64,000 nucleotides of DNA from Axinella damicornis (GCA_963931865.1 OZ007513.1:6351929-6415928), one strand, 5' to 3'. Shown: positions 9,609-21,076, counted from the stretch's first letter. Notes: generated by a model not told the origin, from the letters alone. Numbers and translations: made by a program.

Positions 9609-9725
9609 GTCATGGAGTGTGACACGCTGAACAGCATTGCCCTCAAGTTTGACACCACTCCCAGTGAGATAGCTGGCCTCAACAAAAAGCCATCTGGGCT
9701 CTCCTTCTCTCTCCTCACAGGAGAG
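9609..9725 (+). CDS. OXR1/NCOA7-like LysM exon c, unit 1
   Basis: Flanked by CTTACAG and GAG|GTGAGT, phase 0 at both ends, 39 codons. It reads VMECDTLNSIALKFDTTPSE, IAGLNKKPSGLSFSLLTGE. The DTLNSIALKFDTTP-E---LNK pattern is the LysM motif as found in OXR1, NCOA7 and related TLDc proteins. LysM normally binds N-acetylglucosamine glycans in other proteins; its role in OXR1 is unclear. The upstream partner exon e is missing for this unit. Joins in frame to exon d at 12366. Confidence 0.85.
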
Positions 9726-9871
9726 GTGAGTTGCGTTTGGCGGCAGCTGCTCAGGCCAGCTGACTGTTCATATGTAAACCAAGCTGGCTGGGGGTGTTTA
9801 CAGACACTGGGACAACTCCAAGGGAATCCTTGGGACATCCCTTAATTGTAAGACTGTAGCCACATTCCCAG

Positions 9872-10225
9872 GCCTATCCTGTTGTCTGTTTTCTGATTTT
9901 TGGTGTGCGTTAACAGTAATGCACAAAGAAGCAGAAGTGTGGTGAAAAACGGGGAAGGCCTGGTGTTACGTATTCATCACGTGAATGGTGTCAGGTGGAC
10001 ATGGAGGGGGAGGGGGGCAAATAAGTATAACCACTGGGCAAACTAAGTTGTGTAGAGCATCTGGAGTGAAACTGAGCCAGAAATGATCCCCCTCCTTATG
10101 TCCGCCTGACATGCACAGGCCTAGCATCACTCACGTGATGAATGATATCAGGCCTTCCCCACTCTTCTGCTTTCAATGTGTTATTGTCAATGCAAACCGA
10201 AGAACAGAAAACGGGGTAGGTCTGG
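9872..10225. repeat. Inverted-repeat element in the c-d intron, unit 1
   Basis: The left part (AGAAGCAGAAGTGTGGTGAA, GGGGAAGGCCTGGTGTTACG) and right part (CAGGCCTTCCCCACTCTTCT) are imperfect inverse complements around the motif ATTCATCACGTGAAT. Ends resemble CCTATCCTGTTGTCTGTTTT and its complement. The same structure occurs in the c-d intron of units 2, 3, 5 and 6. Unit 4 keeps only the left part, which ends in the poly-G run at about 28137. Confidence 0.6.
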
Positions 10226-10454
10226 GAAGGAGGCTGGTAAGACTGCGGGACAGGCATGTGCCCATCAGAATAAAGTTTGGACCATGTGGGTAATGAAATA
10301 TGGAAGAGATTCAGGTGTAACTGATGTGTGAGGTTACTAGTCTCTTGCACACGGTAGAGAGTCTTGTTCCAGCACCCACCCCAACTGTGGTATGGGATAA
10401 GTGTGTGTGAACCAAGTGTTTACATCCAAGCTTGAATAGTTCATGTAATGCCAT

Positions 10455-11552
10455 CACAGAGTCGGTAGACTCTGTATGTAGGGATACGACGTACACGCAA
10501 TATATGCTAATACAAAAGAATCTCTCCAAATCTCAGAAACGGTACACTTATAAGCCTTTATAACCACATACTGTTCATCTTCGAGTGTTTTCATGACCAA
10601 CAAGACTCCTCGCGTTGCGAAAAACCGTCGCGAAAGTACCACACCAGGTACTCGCAAAACGGGCAAATTGTTTTTCTTTCTTCTTCTTTCTTCTTTCTTC
10701 TTCTTCAGACGGGCTAGCTCAACGTCGCCTCAATCTCTCATGATGGTTATCGCACGAAACAGCAGCATTTTACACCGAGCAGTGCACCAGCCCATCGCTT
10801 TTTCGCTACCTCCAAGTCTTCACCAGGCTGCTGCAGCTGCCCACTCAACAACTATGGCTTCTTTTGTCACGCCATTTTCTTGTTTGTACGCATGCGCACT
10901 TTAACGAGCACTTAGCAACGATGCGTAATTATTACTCAAGATCGCTGAATTAGAAGTGCCTTGCGCCGTTGTGTTGTCGATCGAAAGAGGTACTTCTAAA
11001 TCCTCTATGCGTATAATTTATGTATACTACTGTGTTCTGTGAGAAGGGTGAATGCCTATCTAAAGACTCAACAATAGTTAAATGTCGCTACCACTTGATA
11101 TTATGGCTTAGCATCCATCCAGATAGGGTTGACTTGAGCCGGATGCTTGGGTCTGACTCTTCCGCTGGCAGTCAGAGTCAATATTCCAACGCAAGGGCAC
11201 CTACTGCCTGTGAGGACACTGAATTCTGCTCTGGGATGGCAATTTTCATGCACCTGCTGCTAAAAAAATGAACGTAAACAAGTAATAAAAAACATTTCAA
11301 AATGTAACAGGATGTAGGGATACCAGAACGGCAAAAAGTAAGGAAACAAGGTAGGGATGATCGCACAAAACAGTGAAGTATACAATCCCCCTACATATCT
11401 TTTTTCATTATACACGTATTATGGAAAAGATCTCTGTAAGGGGGTTGTATACTTCACTGTTTTGTGCGATCATCCCTACCTTGTTTCCTTACTTTTTGCC
11501 GTTCTGGTATCCCTACATCCTGTTACATTTTGAAATGTTTTTTATTACTTGT
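10455..11552. mobile_element. 1.1-kb insertion with a terminal 110-bp-arm hairpin, unit 1
   Basis: Present in units 1 and 5 only; in unit 3 the flanks join directly (CATGTAATGCCATATAAATA). Its right end is a hairpin with arms at about 11283-11391 and 11439-11551. A plus-strand ORF of about 100 residues at 10593-10904 is rich in S, F and R and probably not a gene. Confidence 0.7.
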
Positions 11553-12029
11553 ATAAATAAACATTAGATGTGACGTACATGTAAATGTTAGTGCTGCGGT
11601 TCGCGCGTACTTGCCTACCCCAGTGAGGATGGGTGTCAGAACAAGTCGTATCAGGCTACCAGACTCCCTGCCGTGTGTGAGAATCTTGTACCGAGACTAC
11701 GATGTAACAGCTTCATTATAGGAAAAATGTATCTTCTGACCTTGTATAGTCGGAAAGGACCAACTCCCTGAGCATTATCTACTTCCTTGTTGCTTGCTAG
11801 TGATGAACTATTTGCTGAACTGCATGAACAAGGCAGCTCTGACATACATTACAAGAACACACCATGTGATGTGTTGATTTTGTTCTCAGCTAATGAACAT
11901 GTGACGGTTATATTAGCTGTCCATTCTGCGTGTGCTATTCATTGGAGGAGAAGGAGTGCTTTTGCGTCAGTGTGTTAGGATGATTGCATTGGCTGAGTCC
12001 AGTTTGATCTTTCTTGGATATTCTAAAGT

Positions 12030-12235
12030 AAGGTTGTAGGGGAGGAGGAGGGAACGGGGAGGGGAGGGAAGGGGAGGGGAGGGAAGGGGAGGGAAGGGAA
12101 GGGAGGGGGAGGAGAGGGATGCGAAGGGAAGGGAAGGAAAGAGAAGGGGAGGAGAGAGGAGAATGAGGGATGGGAAAGGAGGGAAGGAGGTGGAAGAGAA
12201 GGAGGGGGAAGGGAAGGAGGGAAGGAGAGGCGGAA
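12030..12235 (+). repeat. Purine-rich (GGGAA/GGGGA)n tract upstream of exon d, unit 1
   Basis: Degenerate GGGA/GGAA repeat on the plus strand, also present in units 2, 3, 5, 6 and 7. It lies about 130 bp before the exon d acceptor and leaves only a short pyrimidine tract for splicing. Confidence 0.92.
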
Positions 12236-12365
12236 GAGTTAAATCCCTAACATATGATTCAATCAACAGGACTGCAGTTGAGCTGATCATCTCACTCCCT
12301 ACATTGTAGCTGTTAGTCAACTGATACTTCCGTCAACTCACTTGTTATCCACTGGCTCCTCTCAG

Positions 12366-12503
12366 GTGCTGTACGTTCCTCATGCAGATTCTGAACTCCC
12401 AGTCACAGAGTCCCCCAAGTCTGCTCCTCCCTGCATGGAGAGTGGCAGCTTTACGGAAAGCGTGGAGACCATTCGTAGCTCCTCTGCAGCCACGTCAGCC
12501 AAG
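12366..12503 (+). CDS. OXR1/NCOA7-like exon d, unit 1
   Basis: Acceptor CTCTCAG, donor AAG|GTGAGA, 46 codons, phase 0 at both ends. It reads VLYVPHADSELPVTESPKSA, PPCMESGSFTESVETIRSSS. It completes the LysM domain with the LYVPD motif (here H replaces D) and enters a serine-rich linker, as in OXR1 after its LysM. The last codons differ from other units (AATSAK instead of VSHVSQ) through a 1-base loss and a later 1-base gain that restore frame. Confidence 0.82.
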
Positions 12504-14081
12504 GTGAGATGTGGGAGGAAAGGGAGGGGAGTGATAAGGGGTGAGGAGGTAGTAGTAGGAGTTTTGCCATTATGTCAGTTTGCCACTAGCCTACTAAGAA
12601 GAGAAGGTAAGTTGAGCTCACACAGAGTTTCAGCATCCTGAAGTTGAGCTGAGGTTGCAGTACCAAGTTGCTATGGTGACCACATGCTCACAGCACTCAG
12701 GAAAGGTGTACAAGTCAATGATTCTGACTATGGTCGTTATCTTGTCCTGACTCAGACGTATGAGACATGATGGTTGCAGAGTTTGAGCATTGGAACATTC
12801 CAATATAGCCACCAGTACTTTCTGGGTGAATTAAATAGGCAGTGTGTAACCCCACGTACGTACGCGTTTATTGGAGCTAGCTGTATGTACTATGATCTAC
12901 TAGTATGCCATTGCATAATGCAGGGTTTCTTTTTTGGGAGAGGGGGGGGGTGGCATGAAAATGGTCTGTGTGCTCCATGTCATTCAAGCACTGTTATGTT
13001 TGCTGAGGGAGTAGTACTTGCTAGAATACTGTGTTTTACTGTGTGTGGGAGTTCAGATCGTGACCCTAGGATGTCGGCCTACCTTGGGAAATGGTCCACT
13101 CAAAGGTAAATGCAGAACACGGAAACCTAGCTAGCTGAGAGTCTTGAGAGACCACGTGGACAATGCAGCCACTGCATGGATTTGTCCCCGGACTGAATGT
13201 GAAACTTTGCAGTCTGCAGTTGGTGGTCTCGGACAATACCACCTCCTAGTGTAATTGTATATAGCAAAGTACCAAGCAGCAGAAGACCTCTTTAGAATAT
13301 CAGCCTAGGATAATTCTCTGACGTGATGTGTCTCAGCACGACTTGGTATCAGCTCAGAACAACGCAGAGGCCATGGCAGCTGGTTAACCCTTTATGACTG
13401 CAAAGCCTGTTATGAGACTTTCAGCTTCATACCCATTACCCTTGGTAGTGTGTGAGCACAAAGAGTGGGACAGGGGGAGGTAGGAAAGTTTACCCCAATG
13501 GTGAAAGCAGCATGGCCATGTCTGAGAATAGCCCTCAGTCAGAACCAGGTGGGCCATTTTACTTGTTGAAGCACAAATGGACAACTCCCTCACCTTGTTC
13601 AAGGCCGTTTCGTTCAGTAACTAGAGGTGCTCAGCAGAGCACGGCCCGTGCGCGACTTTTTAACTACCGATCATTCATACATTTTAATACATTATACACG
13701 ATGAGATAGCTAGGGCCTACCGATTTTAATACAGCATGCAATGCAGAATAAGATACCATAAGTTGTGGCAATAATGTTAGAAACAGGGTGTGGTCAAGTT
13801 GTATAAATTAGAACACAGCTAATCGTCAACATTCACACAACTTTTTCAGCCTCTCAAGTTGATCTCTGGTCTGTGAGTTATTTAGACGCTAGTATTTTCT
13901 GAATTCTGACACTTCTATCCTGAAATAAGCCTTCAACAAGGCCTTCACTGCTCAAACCACTTGGACGGACAGACAGAGAGACTGACTGACTGACTGATTG
14001 ACTGACAGACAAACCGACCACTCTACCCCCTGCTGCGCATGCGCACGGGGTAATTATCTATCTAGCTAGCTAGAGTTGTGA

Positions 14082-14123
<42 letters not shown>

Positions 14124-14775
14124 ATTTTAGCATGTGGGCAGCATACCCATGGGAAAGTGAGGAATAACTTGTGAGGGGAGAAAGCCAACTCATCGGAGAG
14201 TCTAAACAACTTCTTACAGTTACTGTTCCTCTTCTATTCTGTGCATGTACTTGCACAGTTGCCTCAACCACCCATGGATGGTCTGCATGAGATAGGAGAC
14301 TCTATATGCCATGTGAGCCAGTATTTATAGCTATTGTAGAAGAGTCCAAAGTGCGTACGCACAGTGTGATCTACTACTGCTGTTCTGATGAGAGGGCACT
14401 TGGCAACTTGCTAATTTAGTCTATAAATCAGTGGTGTTCAGCCAAGCAGTTCAAGACCTCCGCTTAGCACTAGCCTCGGTTCCAGGCCTCACCCAGCTTT
14501 TTGTCACTTGCAGTATGGAGGTGGAGTCCGTTTATGGTGCTTTGCATAGCTCAGTGATTCTGTCGCATCAATGGAGTCTCAGAAATGCACGAGAGTCTGG
14601 TGCATAATCTCCTGTGTGCACGATATGATTAACAAATGGCAGAGGGCAAAGAAGACGTTTTGTATACTGTTCAACACTTTTAACCTTGGTGTATATTTCA
14701 GTCACCCTGCTACCTAGAAACACATGGTAATTAAGTTACCTACAGCAGTAATATCCTTACATGACTGACTTGAGA
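12504..14775 (+). other. Inter-unit intron, no gene seen (unit 1 to unit 2)
   Basis: Shared array sequence found again at 22898-25161 and 54029-56540. It includes a short G run at about 12940, a GACT tract at 13977-14010 and a (GT)n run at 14083-14120. Short ORFs are not supported by splice context or by any family I know. Confidence 0.5.
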
Positions 14776-15105
14776 TTATGTTTGTACCAGGTTCTCCCCA
14801 TGTTTCCATACTGCAAACAACAGCAGGGGTCTGGGAACCATGCTACCCCTCCACCTCTTGTCTAGGGGTATACTGTAGTCCTGATTGGTCACAACTTGAA
14901 CACGTTCCCGGCACCTCTCAAGCTTTTCCTCAGGTTGCTTGTCCAAAATCCACTCAAGTGCATGCACATAAGTATGGCCAATGGAAACGGCCTTTGCACT
15001 TGGGAATTGCATTCATCAGAACAATTGTGTCTTACTTTTATGGGCAAGACGCCTACGGCATGTAAACGGCGAAGGCGCGCACCACACACTGTCTCATCAG
15101 TGTGC
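14776..15105 (-). other. Conserved minus-strand open frame of unknown identity, array segment b (unit 2)
   Basis: A 78-codon minus-strand frame (15012-14776) reads TYVHALEWILDKQPEEKLER then VQVVTNQDYSIPLDKRWRG and ends at a stop. It stays open at 25162-25398, 48569-48805 and 56539-56775 with only a few substitutions. The high lysine/glutamate content and length are coding-like, but copies are too recent for conservation to mean much. Unrecognised; it could be a captured exon or a transposon remnant. Confidence 0.35.
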
Positions 15106-15179
15106 ATGCATCGAAACTTGCTTGGACAAGCAACGTGAGATCTTCAGTATTCTCATTTTACAGTACAATTGCGACATAA

Positions 15180-15310
15180 AGGTTGGGGAGGAGCCTGGCA
15201 ATGAGACTAGTAGACAACCCAGGTCCCTGGTGGATGCTGTGTTGGGTGGATGCCATATTGGTGCACTGGGGAGGAGCCTGGGAATGAGACATTCTGGTGG
15301 ATGCCATGTG
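15180..15310 (+). repeat. 76-bp VNTR (GGGGAGGAGCCTGGCAATGA), unit 2
   Basis: Units begin GAGCCTGGCAATGAGAC and end TTGGTGCACTGGG. Here there are two partial units; the same site holds three at 25577-25780 and two at 48980-49110. Confidence 0.8.
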
Positions 15311-15653
15311 AGCTCCAGCTGTCATGCACAATGCCTTGCATCTGTCCAGTCTGTAACCTGTGGCCTGATCATCATCATCGTCTAGCGGTTTGAGCTTAAG
15401 CAGCTTGGGAGGAAGGGGAGGAGCATCATCCGCTCTCAAACATGAGGGCTTACCTAGACCATCTGAACTCATGGGTTGTTGGCGGCACTGTAGGACTTGA
15501 TCTGCCTGTCCAAGATGCCCAGCTGTTTGAATTCTAACCTCACTTGTGCCAGTGATGTCTGGAACCACGTGTGTGCATCTGGAAGACTCTGCATATACCA
15601 CAATTCCTGCTTTCTACCATATCTCTATTATCTGTATGTGTATGTGTGTACAG

Positions 15654-15724
15654 GTGGTCCTGGGGAGCACCAATTACAGTTCACAGTCAGCTTCAAGCAG
15701 CCGGATGATACTATTCCTTATGTG
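15654..15724 (+). CDS. OXR1/NCOA7-like exon e, unit 2
   Basis: Acceptor TGTGTACAG, donor GTG|GTAAGT, 71 nt. In the frame that ends phase 0 it reads GPGEHQLQFTVSFKQPDDTI, PYV. Spliced to exon c it gives PYVVMECDTLNSIAL, a complete LysM start; the PG---FTV element just before LysM also resembles OXR1. The first two bases complete a codon, so the preceding exon (not found here) must end in phase 1. Confidence 0.75.
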
Positions 15725-15749
15725 GTAAGTAGCATTTGTAGTTTCATAG

Positions 15750-16072
15750 GGTGCCCTAGAGTCTCCCACCCCATCGCACCCAACCTCAACCTATGTATCC
15801 CCTAGTGTACCTCACCCCATCCTAGTTCACCCCACCCCACCTCACCCACCCGGCCCACCGCACTGCACCCCACCCCACCGCACTGCACCCCACCCCACTT
15901 CACACCCCACCCCAGCCACGTGCCCTACCCTACCTCACCCCATCCCACCCCACTTCATCCCACCTCACCCTACCTAACCCCATCCAACCCTACTTCACCC
16001 CGCCCCCGCCACCTTACCCTATCTCCCCTACCTCACTCACCTACCACACCCTACCTCACCCACCTGTCCAAT
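15750..16072 (+). repeat. C-rich (CCCACCTCACCCTA)n-like tract downstream of exon e, unit 2
   Basis: Degenerate C/A/T repeat with almost no G on the plus strand, starting within 30 bp of the exon e donor. Equivalents follow every exon e. The G-rich complement has many GGG runs and could form G-quadruplex structures. Confidence 0.9.
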
Positions 16073-16210
16073 GTTTTCGAGCATTCTTCTTAGAGTTCAT
16101 GAGGTATGGAGGTTGTAGTGAAGTACAAAGGTTGCACGTCACTATATAGTCTAGTCCTGCCCCACTTCCGTTATGCACAGACACACATTAAAATCTTAGT
16201 GTATCAACAG

Positions 16211-16722
16211 GCAACTGCACTCCTGGTAGCCATTCTAACCCCGGTTGCAACACGCCGTAGCGAAAGCTAAGTATTGAAATTCGTTCCAATTAACACATGC
16301 CACGTGGCAACCATTTGCTCACAATGGCGGCCAAAGGGAAGACAAGAAATCATTACAGTGCTCACAACTTCACCAGCACGTTGAGTTTTGGCATGCAAGC
16401 GTCAGTGAAGGAGAGCGATCACGACCGTGTAGTCAGAATCTTTGTGGGTCTTTAGTGAGAGCTATATTGGCAACGAAAGTTGAAGTGAGCGCTCGAGCAA
16501 TGGCGGCCGACGGCATGACAAAAGCACTGGTATCTCCAGTGAGTTTCAGCACATAATTTGTATGCTTGGGTCACTGCATGATAGCGATCACGACGGTGTG
16601 GGCAGATTCTTTGTAGGCCATTCCTAAGGTAGTCAAAGGTTACATTATTTACGTTACATTACATTACGCGGCACAATTTTCCCCATTTCACGGCATAATT
16701 TTCCCCCTACCAGGAGTGTAAT
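16211..16722 (+). mobile_element. ACTCCTGGTAG-family MITE-like element, unit 2
   Basis: Begins GCAACTGCACTCCTGGTAG and ends CTACCAGGAGTGTAAT, giving a terminal inverted repeat ACTCCTGGTAG. An internal motif, GTGTAGTCAGAATCTTTGT preceded by GCGATCACGAC, occurs twice in direct orientation. Members occur throughout the window. No transposase. Confidence 0.8.
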
Positions 16723-16842
16723 GATGTCACAACTATCATATGGCCTCCCTAATTTGTCCAGCATAATGTTATTAGTGTGGCTGCAATAACCACTAGACAT
16801 TCAAGGATGCAGATAGGTGACCTCTGATCTCTGATCTTACAG

Positions 16843-16959
16843 GTCATGGAGTGTGACACACTGAACAGCATTGCCCTCAAGTTTGACACCACTCCCAGTG
16901 AGATAGCTGGCCTCAACAAAAAGCCACCTGGGCTCTCCTTCTCTCTCCTTACAGGAGAG
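16843..16959 (+). CDS. OXR1/NCOA7-like LysM exon c, unit 2
   Basis: 117 nt, phase 0/0, acceptor CTTACAG, donor GAG|GTGAGT. Same LysM core as unit 1, with P for S at KKPPGL. Exons e, c and d are all present and open in this unit, so its LysM domain could be made intact by splicing 15724 to 16843 and 16959 to 18977. Confidence 0.85.
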
Positions 16960-17231
16960 GTGAGTTGCGTTTGGTGGGCAGCTGCTCAGGCCAGCTGACT
17001 GTTCATATGTAAACCAAACCCGCTGGGGGTGTTTTCAGACACTGGGACAACTCCAAGGGAATCCTTGGGTCATCCCTTAATTGTAAGACTGTAGCCACAT
17101 TCCCAGGCCTATCCTGTTGTCTGTTTTCTGATTTTTGGTGTGCGTTGACAGTAATGCAGAAGTGTGGTGAAAAACGGGGAAGGCCTGGTGTTACGTATTC
17201 ATCACATGAATGGTGTCAGGTGGACAAGGAA

Positions 17232-17232
17232 G

Positions 17233-17261
<29 letters not shown>
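17232..17261 (+). repeat. Poly-G tract, unit 2
   Basis: About 30 consecutive G. The same point in other units has G runs of very different length, and in unit 4 it marks the end of array similarity. Confidence 0.95.
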
Positions 17262-17263
<2 letters not shown>

Positions 17264-17629
17264 AATAAGTATAAACACTTGCCAAACTAAGTTGTGTAGA
17301 GCATCTGGAGTCGAACTGATCCAGCCACCCCCCGCTCCTTATGTCCACCTGACATCCACAGGCCTCGCATCACTCACGTGATGAATGATATCAGGCCTTC
17401 CCCACTCTTCTGCTTTCCGTGTGTTATTGTCAATGCAAACCGAAGAACAAAACGGGGTAGGTCTGGGAAGGAGGCTGGTAAGACTGCATGACAGGCATGT
17501 GCCCATCAGAATAAAGTTTGGACCATGTGAGTAATGAAATATGACCCCAACTGTGGTATGGGATAAGTGTGTGTGAACCAATTGTTTACATCCAAGCTTG
17601 AATAGTTCATGTAATGCCATCAATACATT

Positions 17630-18100
17630 AAGATTTTAACGTGTGTGTGTGTGTGTGTGTGTCTGTCTGTCTGTGCTTGACGGAAGTGGGATGTTCGTGG
17701 GGCGGGACTGGACTATAGTGACGCGCGACCTTCGTACTTTAATTTATTTACATGTACTGAACCTCAAACTCCGTGAAGAATGTTCGAGAACATTGGGCCC
17801 GGGTATGCAATCGGGGAGCAGCAGTTGAAGCGGACGCAATCGGGCGAGCAGCAGTTCAAGCGGACGCAATCGGGGAGCAGCAGTCGAAGCGGACGCGATC
17901 GGGCAGCGAGCAGCAGCTGAAGCGGGCGCAATCGGGGAGCAGCAGCTGGACGCGAGGCGGAGGCAAACGGGGAGCGCGAGCAGCAGTGGAAGCGGATGCC
18001 GCAATCGGGCCCGGGAGCAGCAGCTGAAGCGGACGCAAGCGGCGAGCAGCAGCTGAAGCGGACACAATCGGGGAGAAGCAGCTCTTCAGAGAGCTGTCCG
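17630..18100. repeat. Inverted fragment of e-downstream sequence plus 29-bp GAGCAGCAG minisatellite, unit 2
   Basis: From 17630 to about 17807 the sequence is a diverged inverse complement of about 16065-16205 (CATTAAGATTTTAA, GACTATAGTGACGCGCG, GAACATTGGGC). It then runs into about nine copies of a 29-30 bp unit, CAATCGGGGAGCAGCAGT + TGAAGCGGACG, to 18085. Found again in unit 6 at 59345-59800 only. Confidence 0.8.
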
Positions 18101-18649
18101 GCGCCGGATTACGCACGGTAGGCGAACAAGGTGGAAGTAGCTGAGCGAGCGAAGTGAGCTCAGCTACTTGTATAAATAAACATTAGATGGTGACGTACAT
18201 GTAAATGTTAGTGCTGCGGTTCGCACGTACTTACAGCCTACCCCAGTGGGGATGGGTGTCAGAACAAGTCGTACCAGGCTACCAGACTCCCTGCCGTGTG
18301 TGAGAATCTTGTACCGAGACTTACGATGTAACAGCTTCATTTTAGCAAAAAGGTATCTTCTGACCTTGTATAGTAGGAAAGGACCAACTCCCTGAGCATT
18401 ATCTACTTCCTTGTTGCTTGCTAGTGATGAACTATTTGCTGAACTGCATGAACAAGGTCAGCTCTGACATAGATTACAAGAACACACCATGTGATGTGTT
18501 GATTTTGTTCTCGGCTAATGAACATGTGACGGTTATATTAGCTGTCCATTCAGCGTGAGCTATTCATTGGAGGAGAAGGAGTGCTTTTGCGTCAGTGTGT
18601 TAGTATGATTGCATTGGCTGAGTCCAGTTTGGGTATTCTAAAGTATAGT

Positions 18650-18845
18650 TGTAGGGGAGGAGGAGGGAACGGGGAGGGGAGTTGAGGGAAGGGGAGGGAA
18701 GGGAAGGGAGGGGGAGGAGAGGGATGGGAAGGGAGGTGAAGGGAAGAGAAGGGGAGGAGAGAGTAGGAGGAGGATGAGGGATGGGAAAGGAGGGAGGGAG
18801 GTGGAAGAGAGGGAGGGGGAAGGGAAGGAGGGAAGGAGAGGCGGA
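18650..18845 (+). repeat. Purine-rich tract upstream of exon d, unit 2
   Basis: GGGA/GGAA repeat matching 12030-12235, with different unit order. Confidence 0.9.
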
Positions 18846-18976
18846 AGAGTTAAATCCCCAACCTATGATTCAATCAACAGGACTGCAGTTGAGCTGATCA
18901 TCTCACTCCCTACATTGTAGCTGTTAGTCAACTGATACTTCCGTCAACTCACTTGTGATCCACTGGCTCCTCTCAG

Positions 18977-19114
18977 GTGCTGTACGTTCCTGATGCAGAT
19001 TCTGAACTCCCAGTCACAGAGTCCCCCAAGTCTGCTCCTCCCTGCGTTGAGAGTGGCAGCTTTACGGAGAGCGTGGAGACCATTCGTAGCTCCTCTGTCA
19101 GCTACGTCAGCCAG
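18977..19114 (+). CDS. OXR1/NCOA7-like exon d, unit 2
   Basis: 138 nt, phase 0/0, acceptor CTCTCAG, donor CAG|GTGAGA. Carries the family LYVPDADSELPVTESPKSA motif intact. One substitution from other units gives CVESGSF and another SYVSQ. About 40 bp after the donor, array sequence is deleted into the middle of segment b (about 19149). Confidence 0.83.
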
Positions 19115-19822
19115 GTGAGATGTGGGAGGAAAGAGAGGGGAGGGATAAGTGAATGCACATAAGTATGGCCAATGGAAACGGCCTTTGCACTTCAGAACAA
19201 TTTTGTCTTACGCTTATGGGCAAGACGCCTACGGCATGTAAACTGCGAAGGTGCACACCACACACTATCTCATCAGTGTGCATGCATCGAAACTTGCTTG
19301 GACAAGCAACCTGAAATCTTCAGTATTCTCATTTTACAGTACAATTGCGACATAAAGGTTGGGGAGGAGCCTGGCAATGAGACTAGTAGACAACCCAGGT
19401 CTGTGGTGGTTGGGTGGATGCCATATTGGTGCACTGGGGAGGAGCCTGGGAATGAGACATTCTGGTGGATGCCATGTGAGCTCCAGCTGTCATGCACAAT
19501 GCCTTGCATCTGTCCAGTCTGTAACCTGTGGCCTGGTCATCATCATCGTCTAGCAGTTTGAGCTTAATGCAGCTTGGGAGGAAGGGGAGGAGCATCATCC
19601 GCTCTCAAACATGAGAGCTTAGCTAGACCATCTGAACTCATGGGTTGTTAGCAGCACTGTAGGACTTGATCTGGCTGTCCAAGATGCCCAGCTGTTTGAA
19701 TTCTAACCTCACTTGTGCCAGTGATGTCTGGAACCACGTGTGTGCATCTGGAAGACTCTGCATATACCACAATTCCTTCTTTCTACCATATCTCTATTAT
19801 CTGTATGTGTATGTGTGTACAG

Positions 19823-19893
19823 GTGGTCCTGGGGAGTACCAATTACAGTTCACAGTCAGCTGCAAGCAGCCGGATGATACTATTCCTTTTGTG
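19823..19893 (+). CDS. OXR1/NCOA7-like exon e, unit 3
   Basis: 71 nt between TGTACAG and GTG|GTAAGT. Reads GPGEYQLQFTVSCKQPDDTI then PFV; substitutions H to Y, F to C and Y to F distinguish it from unit 2. Open and in phase with exon c at 21077. Confidence 0.74.
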
Positions 19894-19919
19894 GTAAGTA
19901 GCATTTGTAGTTTCATAGG

Positions 19920-20275
19920 GTGCCCTAGAGTCTCCCACCCCATCCCACCCAACCTCAACCCATGTATCCCCTAGTGTACCTCACCCCATCCTAGTTCACC
20001 CCACCCCACCTCACCCACCCGGCCCACCGCACTGCACCCCACCCCACTTCACACCCCACCCCAGCCACGTGCCCTACCCTACCTCACCCCATCCCACCTT
20101 ATCTCCACCTTATCCCCACCTCACCCTACCTCACTCACCCCATCCCACCCCACTTCATCCCACCTCACCCTACCTAACCCCATCCCACCCTACTTCACCC
20201 CTCCCCCGCCACCTTACCCTATCTCCCCTACCTCACTCACCCTACCACACCCTACCTCACCCACCTGTCCAATGT
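19920..20275 (+). repeat. C-rich tract downstream of exon e, unit 3
   Basis: Same class of C/A/T repeat as at 15750; length and unit order differ. Confidence 0.88.
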
Positions 20276-20421
20276 TTTCGAGCATTCTTCTTAGAGTTCA
20301 TGAGGTATGGAGGTTGTAGTGAAGTACAAAGGTTGCACGTCACTATATAGTCTAGTCCTGCCCCCCGAACATACCACTTCCGTTATGCACAGACACACAT
20401 TAAAATCTTAATGTATCAACA

Positions 20422-20956
20422 GGCAACTGCACTCCTGGTGGCCATTCTAACCCCGGTTGCAACTCGCCGTAGCGAAAGCTAAGTATTGCAATTCGTTCCA
20501 ATTAACACATGCCACGTGGCAACCATTCGCTCGCAATGGCGGCCAAAGGGAAGACAAGAAATCATTACAGTGCTCACAACTTCACCAGCACGTTGAGTTT
20601 TGGCATGCAAGCATCAGTGAAGTAGAGCGATCACGACCATGTAGTCAGAATCTTTGTGGGTCTTTTGTGAGAGCTATATTGGCAACGAAAGTTGAAGTGA
20701 ACGCTCGAGCAATGGCGGCCGACGGCATGACAAAAGCACTGATATCTCCAGTGAGTTTCATCACATAATTTGTATGCTTGGGTCACTGCATGATAGCGAT
20801 CACGACGGTGTGGGCAGATTCTTTGTAGGCCATTCCTAAGGTAGTCAAAGGTTACATTATTTACGTTACATTACATTACGCGGCACAATTTTCCCCATTA
20901 CACGGAACAATTTTCCCCATTACACGGCACAATTTTCCCCCTACCAGGAGTGTAAT
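20422..20956 (+). mobile_element. ACTCCTGGTAG-family MITE-like element, unit 3
   Basis: Same position in the unit as 16211-16722. The 3' end carries three copies of the ACAATTTTCCCC sub-terminal repeat instead of two, an internal expansion. Confidence 0.78.
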
Positions 20957-21076
20957 GATGTCACAGCTATCATATGGCCTCCCTAATTTGTTCAGCATAA
21001 TGTTATTAGTGTGGCTGCAATAACCACTAGACATTCAAGGATGCAGATAGGTGACCTCTGATCTCTGATCTTACAG

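Noticed and set aside
10593..10904. 103-codon ORF starting MTNKTPRVAKNRRESTT
   Set aside because: Low-complexity (TTC and GCA runs), part of the 1.1-kb insertion, no splice or family support.
14778..15385. Plus-strand ORFs over segment b and the VNTR
   Set aside because: Different frames open in different units, overlap one another, and VNTR translation accounts for their length.
17300..17325. B-box-like GTTCGACTCC on the minus strand near the poly-G tract
   Set aside because: No matching A box or acceptor stem at the right distance.
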